A stretch of DNA of 20,910 nucleotides from a virus: IMG/VR virus record IMGVR_UViG_3300037587_000037, positions 1 through 20,910 of that record; one strand, 5' to 3'. Of this stretch, positions 7,538 through 16,400 are shown piece after piece (position 1 is the first letter of the stretch; each line of letters starts with the position of its first letter). A program made the translations under genes and the position numbers. Under the pieces are notes generated by a model. That model ran no database searches and had not been told where the DNA came from. It saw nothing but the letters and a program-made list of their open reading frames with translations.

Positions 7538-8317
7538 ATGGCAGTATTAGAGTTTTCAGATGTAGTGTTAAGAATAGTATCAGAGTATGCTAAGCAGCAT
7601 ATGAATACCTCTGTACCTGCCAGAGTAATATCAGTTGATAACTTTGGGAGTGATCAAACGGTAGACGTTCTCCCTATTATTAACGATACTTTTGCTGACG
7701 GGACCGTCTTGGAGCTTCCTCCTATCCTTGACGTTCCTGTTCAGTATCCTTCAGCAGGGGGTGGTTTATTATCATTCCCCATCGTTGTTGGAGACATTGT
7801 GCTTCTTGTATTTTCTAAGAGAAGCATAGATGAATGGATGGCTAGCAGGACCACAGATAACGGAACTTTTACACCCGCTGATAAAAGAACTTATTCTCTA
7901 AACGATGCTATTGCCATTCCGGGGATTTACACTAAGAATACGAATTTAACACCTAACACAACTGATGTTGAGTTGAAGTTCAAAAACTTGTCAATCAAAC
8001 TGGAGGCGTCAGGTAATATATCCTTAACCAATGGTCCTGCGTCCAGTTCAGTTGTGCTGGCAAGTTCTGGGGATGTTACACTAAATAACAGCGGTGGCTC
8101 AGTCACCCTAGCTAACTCTGGTCTAATCACCTTAGCTAATGCTGGTGGTAGTATAGTACTAAATCTGGATGGTTCAGTGTCCTTCGGTAATGGAGCTTCT
8201 ATTACAGCTGCTGGGGATATGGTAACAGCTTCTGGTAAGTCTATGAGCAACCATACTCACTCACAAGCTAATGATAGTGCTGGTGATACACAACAGAATA
8301 CGAGTGCACCCTTATAA
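7538..8317 (+). CDS. Membrane-puncturing tail spike (Gp138 N-terminal type, gpV-like)
   Basis: This encodes 259 residues. Residues 10-110 match the Gp138 N-terminal OB-fold: TSVPARVISVD, ILDVPVQYPSAGGGLLSFPI, VGDIVLLVFSKRSIDEWM. Residues about 150-230 are a regular series of short strands rich in Ser, Asn and Gly (SSGDVTLNNSGGSVTLANSG and similar), as expected of a beta-helix spike shaft. The end carries the HxH motif in SNHTHSQ (residues about 237-240 for the His pair), which in P2 gpV and phi92 gp138 co-ordinates a metal ion at the tip. The following residues TQQNTSAPL are close to the family's usual ending. The spike pierces the outer membrane after sheath contraction. The stop overlaps the next ATG. 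Confidence 0.85.
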   Translation: MAVLEFSDVVLRIVSEYAKQHMNTSVPARVISVDNFGSDQTVDVLPIINDTFADGTVLELPPILDVPVQYPSAGGGLLSFPIVVGDIVLLVFSKRSIDEWMASRTTDNGTFTPADKRTYSLNDAIAIPGIYTKNTNLTPNTTDVELKFKNLSIKLEASGNISLTNGPASSSVVLASSGDVTLNNSGGSVTLANSGLITLANAGGSIVLNLDGSVSFGNGASITAAGDMVTASGKSMSNHTHSQANDSAGDTQQNTSAPL

Positions 8318-8703
8318 TGACTGATATATTTTTAGACCCAAATACCAATGACATAAAACTAGATAATCAGATTATGAGACTCACAACTAGCATCGAGGAG
8401 CTATCTAGACAGAGAGTTCAGATATGGTTGGGCATATTTAAAGGTGAGTGGTTTGTTAATATCCTTGCAGGTATTCCTTACTTATCAAATGACAATAACC
8501 CTGAACAGTTGCTAGGTGTAACTAGTAAAGAAACTTTTGATTTGGCGATTAAAACAGGAATTACAACAAGATCAGGAATTGTTGAATTACTTTCATACTC
8601 TTCAACCCTAGATAATTCAACTAGGGTTATAACAATAAGTTTTGAAGCATCAACAGAGACTGGTGAAATTGTTAGCATAAATAACATAACAGTCGGGGTG
8701 TAG
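8317..8703 (+). CDS. Baseplate wedge protein, gp25/gpW-like
   Basis: This encodes 128 residues. The pattern SIEELSRQRVQIWLGIFKGEWF, followed by ILAGIPYL, is that of the gp25/GpW-like or DUF2634 wedge proteins: an early Gln-Arg-helix and a W-F-x-x-x-x-G-I-P-Y loop. A later segment GITTRSGIVELLSYSSTLDN corresponds to the conserved arginine-glycine-valine region, and ISFEASTETGEI is the final strand. In contractile tails this protein links the hub and sheath to the wedge. The ATG overlaps the spike stop (TAATG) and the gpJ-like gene follows after eight bases, the usual order. Assignment is by pattern and position. Confidence 0.8.
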   Translation: MTDIFLDPNTNDIKLDNQIMRLTTSIEELSRQRVQIWLGIFKGEWFVNILAGIPYLSNDNNPEQLLGVTSKETFDLAIKTGITTRSGIVELLSYSSTLDNSTRVITISFEASTETGEIVSINNITVGV

Positions 8704-8711
8704 GAGGAATA

Positions 8712-10403
8712 ATGGCACTAGACGCAAATGGATTAACTATCCGCAGATTACCAGAAGTATTAGAAGATATTGTAGCATCAGAGCAAACTAATATAGACTC
8801 TAACATCTCGACAGATGATGATACTTTATTAGGACAACTTAACAATATCATAGCAGCAGCTATCGCAGAACAAGAAGCGTTGGCCCAAGCTGTATACGAT
8901 AACTTTAACCCACTTAAGGCGGAAGGTCGTAATCTAGACGATCTAGCAGCGTTAATAGGTATTACTCGTATCACAGCTGCTAAGAGTTCCACAACAACAC
9001 AACAGTTTGTGGGTGATAATGGGGTAACTATCAATGTAGGTACTATTCTACAAAATCCTATTAACTTGGATAACTTTTTAGTTACAAACATTGTGAATTT
9101 AGATGTGCTTTCTTGTGTATCAGCAAAGTACTCCGTAAAAGACCTACAGAACAACACAACATATACCATCACAGTAAATAGTATACCCTATTCATTCCTA
9201 AGTGATGGCACTGCTACAGAACTTGAAATACTAAATGGAATAGAAGCTTTAATAACAGCTGATGCTACCGCTACATGGACAGCAGTTGTTGATACAGGTA
9301 ACCTTCAATTAAATATTGCAACGTCAAATACCAATAACATTGCTATTTCTTCAACTACGTTTATCGGACCTGATGAAGTAACTAATAACGGTGGTGTCGA
9401 AGCTGAAGTGGAAGGTGCGATTATAGCTCCCCCCAATTCTGTAACTACCATCCTAACTTCTATAAGTGGTTTAACTTCAACTACCAACCTTTCAGCTTAT
9501 AGTGTTGGTCGTAATAGGGAAACTGATGAAGAGTTAAGAACACGGTTGTTGGTATCACAACAGGCTAGTGGGGTAGCTACGGTAGAAGCCATTCAAGACT
9601 CTTTAACGAATGTCGCTGGTGTAACCTCTGCTACAGTCCTTGAAAATACCTCGATCCTATTTGCAAATGGTTCTAGTGTTGTGACATTTACCAACGCTAC
9701 AAACAGAGTTAATTTAACTGCTCATACTCTTACAACAGGAGATCCGGTACAATTCTCAACAACAATAGCATTACCTGTAGGTATTTCACCACAAGATATA
9801 CAGCATTGGATTATCAATCCTACTACTAACGACTTCCAGATCTCACTCACTAAAGGAGGTAGTGCTGTAACCTTTACAGACGACGGATCAGGTATAAACA
9901 CACTATTGATAGGCAGACCCCCTAAGAGCTTTGAAAGTATCGTTCAAGGTGGTTCTGACGCCGCTGTAGCTTTAGACATATGGCAAACTAAGCCAGCAGG
10001 TATCCAAACCTTTGGGGGTGTTAATGAAGTAATAACAGATTCTAGTGGTAACCAACAAAGTATAAATTTCACTAGACCTGTTGCTGTTAACCTTGCATTT
10101 GAAATCGAATACACCAGATACGATGAGGAATCTTTCCCAGCAAATGGTGAAACTACAATAGCTCAAACAGTACTTGACTTTACTAACGCTCTAGGGACGG
10201 ATGCTGATGTAATTCCTTCTAGATACTTTGGTGACATTTACTCTAATGTAGGTGGTATTGATTCATTGGTGGTTAAAGTACAGATAATAGTAAACCCCGG
10301 AGATACACCAGTCGGTCCTAGTTTCCAAACAACAAGACTACCAATTGATATAGATGAATTCGCTAGTGTTACAAGCGTAGATATCACTGTCTTGGAGGTA
10401 TAA
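8712..10403 (+). CDS. Baseplate J-like wedge protein (gp6/gpJ-like)
   Basis: This encodes 563 residues. The N-terminus (RLPEVLEDIVASEQTNID, and GRNLDDLAALIGITR) and the core segment RETDEELRTRLLVSQQASG, then VATVEAIQDSLTNVAGVTS (residues about 264-302) are classical for baseplate J proteins, which form the wedge ring that triggers sheath contraction. The C-terminus has SRYFGDIYSNVGGIDSLVV, also typical. Two insertions appear: residues about 138-225 contain a small Thr/Asn-rich beta domain starting YTITVNSIPYSF, and residues about 318-398 contain another with HTLTTGDPVQFSTTIALPVG. Both look like extra surface domains. AGGAGG (8702-8707) sets the start. It abuts the next gene (stop 10401-10403, ATG 10404). 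Confidence 0.87.
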   Translation: MALDANGLTIRRLPEVLEDIVASEQTNIDSNISTDDDTLLGQLNNIIAAAIAEQEALAQAVYDNFNPLKAEGRNLDDLAALIGITRITAAKSSTTTQQFVGDNGVTINVGTILQNPINLDNFLVTNIVNLDVLSCVSAKYSVKDLQNNTTYTITVNSIPYSFLSDGTATELEILNGIEALITADATATWTAVVDTGNLQLNIATSNTNNIAISSTTFIGPDEVTNNGGVEAEVEGAIIAPPNSVTTILTSISGLTSTTNLSAYSVGRNRETDEELRTRLLVSQQASGVATVEAIQDSLTNVAGVTSATVLENTSILFANGSSVVTFTNATNRVNLTAHTLTTGDPVQFSTTIALPVGISPQDIQHWIINPTTNDFQISLTKGGSAVTFTDDGSGINTLLIGRPPKSFESIVQGGSDAAVALDIWQTKPAGIQTFGGVNEVITDSSGNQQSINFTRPVAVNLAFEIEYTRYDEESFPANGETTIAQTVLDFTNALGTDADVIPSRYFGDIYSNVGGIDSLVVKVQIIVNPGDTPVGPSFQTTRLPIDIDEFASVTSVDITVLEV

Positions 10404-11183
10404 ATGACCTCTCCAGTAATTAAGGATCAAGTCCAACAAGGTAAAGATAGGTTAGTTACGCAATGGACTGAAAAAGTTGTTGTTCAAGGTTTACTAGAAT
10501 CTTACATGGAAAATGTTCAGACTGTAGAAGATATCTACGAACAACTATTAGATGAAAGAAGTGTATTCACGGCAGTAGGAGTCCAACTAGATGTTATAGG
10601 TACATTAGTTGGTGAAGCCAGACTTAGTAAAACAGATGAACCTTATAGGCAAGCTATTCTAAATAGGATAGCGACTAACACCTCTAAGGGTACTCCAGAG
10701 AGTATCATAGAGACTTTGTTAACTATTACAACGGACTCAACTGTGGCTCATGTCTTTGAGCACTATCCTGCAAACGTACATGCGTTTGTTAATGGTTCTC
10801 CTACGAATGCCACAGCTGCTTCATTAAATAACATAGTCCCTGCGGGGGTTAATGCAAGGTTAATGTTTGATGCAGGGGTAGACTCATTTATAGGAGCCAC
10901 AGCCACACGAGGCGATGATCTCATTTTAGGTCTAGAGAACTTAGATGAAATGGGTTTAGAAAATTTGGATTTACTAGGGGTGTCGTCTGTTACGGTAACT
11001 CCTTTCGAAGACAGATCTTTTTTCCCGCATTTATTAGAAACAGCGATAAAAAACCCGTTATGCGGTTTATTCGATGGAACCGTATTTAATGTAGAAAGCG
11101 GGAACATCTTAGACCAATCTGGTAATAACATTGTCTTCGAAAACAGTGATAATATGGCTTATAGAATAACAGAGGAAATATAA
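10404..11183 (+). CDS. Baseplate protein, DUF2612 / gpI-like
   Basis: This encodes 259 residues. The segments GVQLDVIGTLVGEAR, PYRQAILNRIATNTSKGTPE, and TVAHVFEHYPANVHAFVNG fit DUF2612, a phage protein family found after gpJ in contractile tails and thought to correspond to P2 gpI, at the wedge periphery where fibres attach. The C-terminal 90 residues (containing DDLILGLENLDEMGLENLDL, an internal duplication LENLDEMG/LENLDLLG, and PHLLETAIKNPLCGLFDG) are not recognised. The duplication is a feature of related proteins that display a short Gly/Leu repeat. The start is the ATG after GGAGGT (10395-10400). Placement between gpJ and fibre genes supports the role. Confidence 0.8.
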   Translation: MTSPVIKDQVQQGKDRLVTQWTEKVVVQGLLESYMENVQTVEDIYEQLLDERSVFTAVGVQLDVIGTLVGEARLSKTDEPYRQAILNRIATNTSKGTPESIIETLLTITTDSTVAHVFEHYPANVHAFVNGSPTNATAASLNNIVPAGVNARLMFDAGVDSFIGATATRGDDLILGLENLDEMGLENLDLLGVSSVTVTPFEDRSFFPHLLETAIKNPLCGLFDGTVFNVESGNILDQSGNNIVFENSDNMAYRITEEI

Positions 11184-11184
11184 T

Positions 11185-11547
11185 ATGGCAGTACAGCCAG
11201 CAATATACCCAGAATGGGCAACAGACGATATACAACAGTTAATAGATATTAACGGAGATGCTATTGACGAAGTATTAGATAACAAAATTGAACCTACCCC
11301 AGAATGGAAAGCGTCTGGTCAACTTTTCCAAGAAAATCTCCCATACCCATACTTTAACTTTGAGTTCAATCTCATTGATGAGTGGGTACAACACCTAGAC
11401 CAAAGACAAATAATAGGTGATATCCACATCTCAAAGTCAGGAGAAAGTGCAGCCAATATCTCTACTAGATTAGGAGGTACTTGGGTAGATCATGGTACTG
11501 ACACCCTTGCGGGACAAACAGTAAATGTATTCGAAAAGATAGCTTAA
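11185..11547 (+). CDS. Small fibre-adaptor-like protein
   Basis: This encodes 120 residues. The central segment PYPYFNFEFNLIDEWVQHLD resembles the conserved YFNW-x-F-N-x-x-x-W-x-x-x-L stretch seen at the start of many phage tail fibre and fibre-adaptor proteins. The end, STRLGGTWVDHGTDTLAGQT, looks like the short 'LGGTW' beta tip of collar-type proteins. It lies between the gpI-like gene and the first fibre, so I infer an adaptor joining fibres to the baseplate; no family name can be given with confidence. The ATG is preceded by AGAGGAA and the TAA of the previous gene is one base upstream. Confidence 0.55.
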   Translation: MAVQPAIYPEWATDDIQQLIDINGDAIDEVLDNKIEPTPEWKASGQLFQENLPYPYFNFEFNLIDEWVQHLDQRQIIGDIHISKSGESAANISTRLGGTWVDHGTDTLAGQTVNVFEKIA

Positions 11548-11561
11548 CGGAGGAATAAACT

Positions 11562-13373
11562 TTGGCTATTAGACAGCTTCCCGCGTTACCTGCTAGTTCT
11601 AGCGGTTTAGACTCGGACTTATACCACACAAGACAAGGTGCTACTGATAAGACTCTGACGGGAGTTTTGGTAAAAGGTTTTGTTAAATGGACTAATCAAG
11701 ATTTTTATGTTGTTACAGGTACAGACGTTTATACAGCAACCGCTACAACAGAAACAGCAGTACCATCTGCTTACTTTGACGGTCAACAGGTTAACGGGGT
11801 ATTCAACAATACCACGGGAATAGCTTCGACAATAAACGTAGCGGGACTTGGTATAAAGAGTGTTAAAACCTCTAGTGGAGTGAACCCTTCTGCAAATGAT
11901 ATAGACGGAAGATCTACATTAGTTTTTGATGCAAGTAATGATTGGTTTGAAATATTTACAGTAGTGGTACAACCTGCTTCTGAAACAGTTAGTGGAATTG
12001 CTGAACTAGCGACTCAAGCTGAAACTGACACTGGAACAGACGATACTCGTATTGTTACTCCATTAAAATTACAAACAAAAGTAGCTACCGCCACAGCTAA
12101 AGGTATTGTGGAATTAGCTACATCTGCTGAAACTATCACTGGGACAGATACTACTAGAGCAGTTACCCCTTCAGGACTACAAGCTAAAGTAGCGACTGAA
12201 ACAGCTAAGGGTATTGTAGAATTAGCTACCGTAGCAGAAGCTGTAGCAGGTACAGATACTACTAGGGCTGTTACTCCTGCTGGGTTAGACTCTGCTATCT
12301 CAACTAATGTTCCCGATGCGTCTGAAACAGTTAAAGGTATTATAGAAAGAGCTACTCAAGCTGAAGTAGATACTGGAACAGACAACCTGAGAGCAATCAC
12401 CCCTTTAAGACTACAATCTAAAGTGGCAACTACTTCAGCTAAAGGTATTGTAGAACTTGCTACGTCTACTGAAACAATCAATGGGACAGATACTACTAGA
12501 GCAGTTACCCCTTCGGGGTTACAAGCTAAGGTGTCAACTGAGACAGCTAAGGGTATTATAGAAAGAGCTACTCAAGCTGAAACCTCAACAGGTACAGATA
12601 ATGCACGTGCCTTAACCCCTTTGAGGCTTCAACAGAAACTTACTGGTGGTACAGGAGCTGGTGCTTATACTAGCACAGGTGCTTCAGGTGTTGTTGAGCT
12701 TGCTACGTCTACTGAAACAATTACTGGAACAGATGGTCTTAGAGCTGTTACCCCTCAGGGTCTACAAGCTAAGGTATCAACCACTACATCTAAAGGTCTT
12801 GTAGAGTTAGCTACATCTGCTGAAACTATTACTGGAACAGATAGTACAAGGGCGATCACTGCTCAAAGTCTACAAGCCAAGGTAGCAACTACTTCAGCTA
12901 AGGGGATCGTGGAATTAGCCACAAACTCTGAAGCTACTGCTGGTACAGATACTACTAGAACCATAACCCCTTCTAACTTAAGGGCAGTTATATTAGCTTC
13001 AATTTATCCAGTAGGCTCTATATATATTAATGCTGCCGTAACCACTAATCCAGCAACACTTTTGGGTTTTGGTACTTGGTCAGCATTTGGAGCGGGAAGA
13101 GTCCCTGTAGGTATTAACACAGGTGACGCTGATTTTAATGTTTTACAGGAAACTGGTGGATCTAAGACTCACACTCTGACTACATCTCAAATGCCAGCAC
13201 ACACTCACACCACCATTGCTGGTACTGATCCGGCAGATATAGGTCCTAAAGGTCGTGGTGCTGGGACCACTGCTACTTCTGGTACTATTATTTCTGACAG
13301 CACTGGAGGCGGTGGATCACACAATAACGTACAACCTTACATTGTCGTACAAATGTGGCGTCGTACAGCTTAA
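11562..13373 (+). CDS. Tail fibre 1 with nine Stf-type repeats and Gp10-C/collar tip
   Basis: This encodes 603 residues from a TTG start behind CGGAGGA (11549-11555). Residues 1-140 form a baseplate-proximal module, homologous to the N-terminus of the next gene, with the motif DLYHTRQG and FVKWTNQDFY. Residues 144-477 are nine tandem copies of a unit of about 31 residues, ELAT-x-x-E-T-x-x-GTD-x-x-R-A-x-TP, the Phage_fiber repeat known from lambda Stf and many side fibres. Residues about 480-603 (IYPVGSIYINAAVTTNPATL, FGTWSAFGAGRVPVGI, MPAHTHTT, NVQPYIVVQMWRRT) match the Gp10 C-terminal/tail-collar tip. The repeats likely make the long fibre shaft; the tip is the probable receptor-facing or trimerisation end. 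Confidence 0.88.
   Translation: MAIRQLPALPASSSGLDSDLYHTRQGATDKTLTGVLVKGFVKWTNQDFYVVTGTDVYTATATTETAVPSAYFDGQQVNGVFNNTTGIASTINVAGLGIKSVKTSSGVNPSANDIDGRSTLVFDASNDWFEIFTVVVQPASETVSGIAELATQAETDTGTDDTRIVTPLKLQTKVATATAKGIVELATSAETITGTDTTRAVTPSGLQAKVATETAKGIVELATVAEAVAGTDTTRAVTPAGLDSAISTNVPDASETVKGIIERATQAEVDTGTDNLRAITPLRLQSKVATTSAKGIVELATSTETINGTDTTRAVTPSGLQAKVSTETAKGIIERATQAETSTGTDNARALTPLRLQQKLTGGTGAGAYTSTGASGVVELATSTETITGTDGLRAVTPQGLQAKVSTTTSKGLVELATSAETITGTDSTRAITAQSLQAKVATTSAKGIVELATNSEATAGTDTTRTITPSNLRAVILASIYPVGSIYINAAVTTNPATLLGFGTWSAFGAGRVPVGINTGDADFNVLQETGGSKTHTLTTSQMPAHTHTTIAGTDPADIGPKGRGAGTTATSGTIISDSTGGGGSHNNVQPYIVVQMWRRTA
11991..12992 (+). repeat. Nine tandem Phage_fiber repeats in tail fibre 1
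   Basis: Nine imperfect copies of a unit of about 93 bases (31 residues) follow in register, with longer spacers before copies 4 and 7 (inserted SISTNVPDASET-type linkers and a Gly-rich TGGTGAGAYTSTGA stretch). Copies 2, 5, 7 and 8 are nearest each other. The pattern at protein level is GIVELAT, E-T-x-x-GTD, TRAVTP, LQ-x-KV. Such arrays can gain or lose units by recombination. Confidence 0.87.
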
Positions 13374-13401
13374 TAAATAATGTCTAATGGAGGACAAGTA
13401 A

Positions 13402-16400
13402 TTGGCTGATAGACAACTTACGGATTTACCCGTATCAACAGGAGGTCAGAATACTGATCTCTACCATACAAGACAAGGACCAACTGATAAATCCTTAAGC
13501 GGTACATTGCTAAAGGATTTTGTTAAATGGTCTAATCAAGATTTTTATACTATATCTGCTATAGATAACTACACTGCCGTTGTAGCTACCGAAACTATTG
13601 GAGTGACATCGTATTTCGACGGTATGACTATTAATGGTATTTTCGGAACAAGCACTGGACCATCTACAATTGATGTGTCGGGTATTGGTGTAAAGAATAT
13701 TAAAACTCCTGCTGGTACTGATGTGTCAGCTGGTGAGATTAATGGTAGAGAAATATTAATCTTTGATGCAGCTAACGATTGGTTTGAATTGGCTACCTTA
13801 CCAGTAGCTGAGTTACCTTTTAACATCCCATCACGTAACGCTGTGATGAACCAAAACCCTGTAAGTCAAGGACAATCTACCCGTACAGGTATGTCCTCTA
13901 CTATCTATACAGGTAATGGTAGTACTCAGAGTATTACCACTGGTGTGGATATGTCCACTGGTAGCCTAGGTGGATTTATTTGGGCCAAAAGTAGAGACAC
14001 GACCCAGTTCCACGACCTCTTTGATACGGTTAGGGGCGCGACGAACGCACTATCCTCCAACGACACGGGTATAGAGACTTTGCGTGGTACTGACCTAACT
14101 TCCTTCGATGCTGCGGGATTCTCTGTAGGCTCGGGTGGGCGAGTCAATACCAACACAGAGAAATACGTCGCTTGGTCCTTCCAAACTAACCAGAAATTCA
14201 CTGGCACTACCAACCGTAACAAGGCTTACACAGCTCACTACAACTCTGACATGGGCTTCTCCATTGTTGGTTATGAAGGTGATGGTGTAGTTGGACATGA
14301 GATACCTCATCATCTAGGTGTACCGCCTGAGTTGAGTATCTGGAAGAATCGTATTGATGTGTCGGCATGGATTATCCAAGGTGCGGATATCGGGGATCAA
14401 GCAGCAGGAGATAGGTTACTCTTTGATACAGGTGCTGTTGTGAATAGTGCTACAGTTAAATCTATCCCTTCCCCGACAACAATCTCTCTTGATACATCTC
14501 AATCATTCAACGATGCTGGTGATGACATCATCTCTTACCACTTCGCCTCTAAGCCCGGCATATCCAAAGTAGGTAAGTACATCGGTACTGGTGCTACGGG
14601 AAACAATGTATTCTGCGGGTTTAGAGCGGGGTTTGTAATCTTTAAAAATCTGACTACCGCTGCTGAGTGGGTGATAGTCGATAATATTAGGGGAGATGCT
14701 TTCCTCTTTGCTAACGTAGCTGACGCCGAGGTAGCTTCTGACCAGCTAGATTTTACTGATACTGGATTCGTCCTAAAACCAACGGGAACAGCTACTAATG
14801 AACTTAATAGCGAGTATCTGTTCCTAGCTTTTGCAGAGACAGGAACTACAGGAACTACTACATTCGCTGACTATTCCTTCGCAACTACCCAAGACGTTCT
14901 AACTATTGAACAGAATTCCCTGATCTCCTTCGCTGAAGGCTTCAATGCTAACGGTCAAGTGGATACGCAGGAGCAGGTAGGTAGCGGGGTAACAGTTACC
15001 TTAGGTGCAGGCTTTGAAGATAAGAAACTTTATCTATTCAAAGACAAGGCAGGAAGCTTTGCAACTACTGAGTTCAGACCTCTTGAAGGTGTTACTCGGG
15101 ATGACGCTGATAAATGGGGTGAAGGAAGTGAGAGTGATTCTATTCTACGCACTACCGCTGAGCACTTTGATTATGAGAGTGCTACAGGTGTAGCTTTAGC
15201 TAGTGCGGAAGAATCTACCTTCGAAGTTTGGAAGGCATTTAATAAAGATGATAATAACTTATCTACCTCTAAATGGCGGGTGGCTACAACTACTACATCC
15301 ACCATCCAGTATAAACAGGATGAGAAACGTATACTCAAATCTTGGAGGATAAGGGCTAGTGATGACGCAGATACTATCCCACGCAGATTTGATGTTGAAG
15401 GGTCTGACGATGGCTTTGCTTGGACAGTTATAGATTCCACTTACAATGCTTCCGACTTTACTGATCCCGGAGTAGGGCTGTGGAGTGCATTACAGTCTAC
15501 TAGTAGTAACATTACTGCATTCTTATACCATCGTTTAAACATTACAGCTAACCACGGTGATGTTACAAACACTGATATCACTGAACTAGAGTTCAACACC
15601 ATCCTCCCCTCCGACCACTACCTAGTTGAAGACGGGAAGATGTACGCGCACCTTGGACCTGATCTAGTACCAGAGGGTGATTTTAGTCAGTACCCAGACG
15701 GTGCGTTTGCTGATGGTACAGGTGGTTGGACAGTTGATGCGAATAGTACAACAACTATCGCAAGTAATGAGATCACAATCCATCGGGATGCTGCGGGTGA
15801 GGCGGATTTGCAACGAAATGAAGCCTTGGTTGCTGATACCGAGTATCAGATAGAAATCGACGCCAGGGGTGATAGTGACTCTCAGATTATTGTAGTATTT
15901 ACTGGTGGTACTCCTTCAAATATTACGGAGTTTGTGACTACTCAGGATATCTACACCATCGGCTTTAATTCTAATGTAGCGACTGAGATAACTATCATCT
16001 GTCGTCCCAGTACGACTATTGATGAAGAACTTATCATCAAGACACTGAACCTTAAATCAGTGGCAGCCTCTGATAACTCTATCGAACGTGTCTACCTAGC
16101 AGAAGTAATTACCAACACTGATGGTGAAGTTACTTCCTTTAAGAACTTTCCAGTAGCTAAGACTAAAGGTACTGATGCTGAGTATCAAGGTAACGTGAAG
16201 GTACATGGTGAGATCGAGAACCGTGGTATCTGCACAGCTTGGGTTAGCTTTGACGGCATTCAGAATCCTCCGTTGATTAGGGATTCGTTTAATGTTGCTG
16301 ATGTTGTGAGCTTGGGTGTAGGTAACTACCAGCTTATATTTGATGTGCCTATGGATAACCTTGCATACTCTGTGAGTGTTACTGGTACAGCAGCCGCTAG

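Noticed and set aside
8672-9172. 166-codon - strand frame opposite the gpJ-like gene
   Set aside because: It is antisense to a well-supported baseplate gene and has no recognisable domain.
11991-12992. Regular repeats that could suggest a CRISPR array
   Set aside because: The repeats are in frame, about 93 bases long, diverged, and encode a known fibre repeat; there are no unique spacers between short identical repeats.
15005-15193. + strand frame of 62 codons inside fibre 2 in another phase
   Set aside because: It is nested in a strong gene, with no Shine-Dalgarno and no recognisable product.
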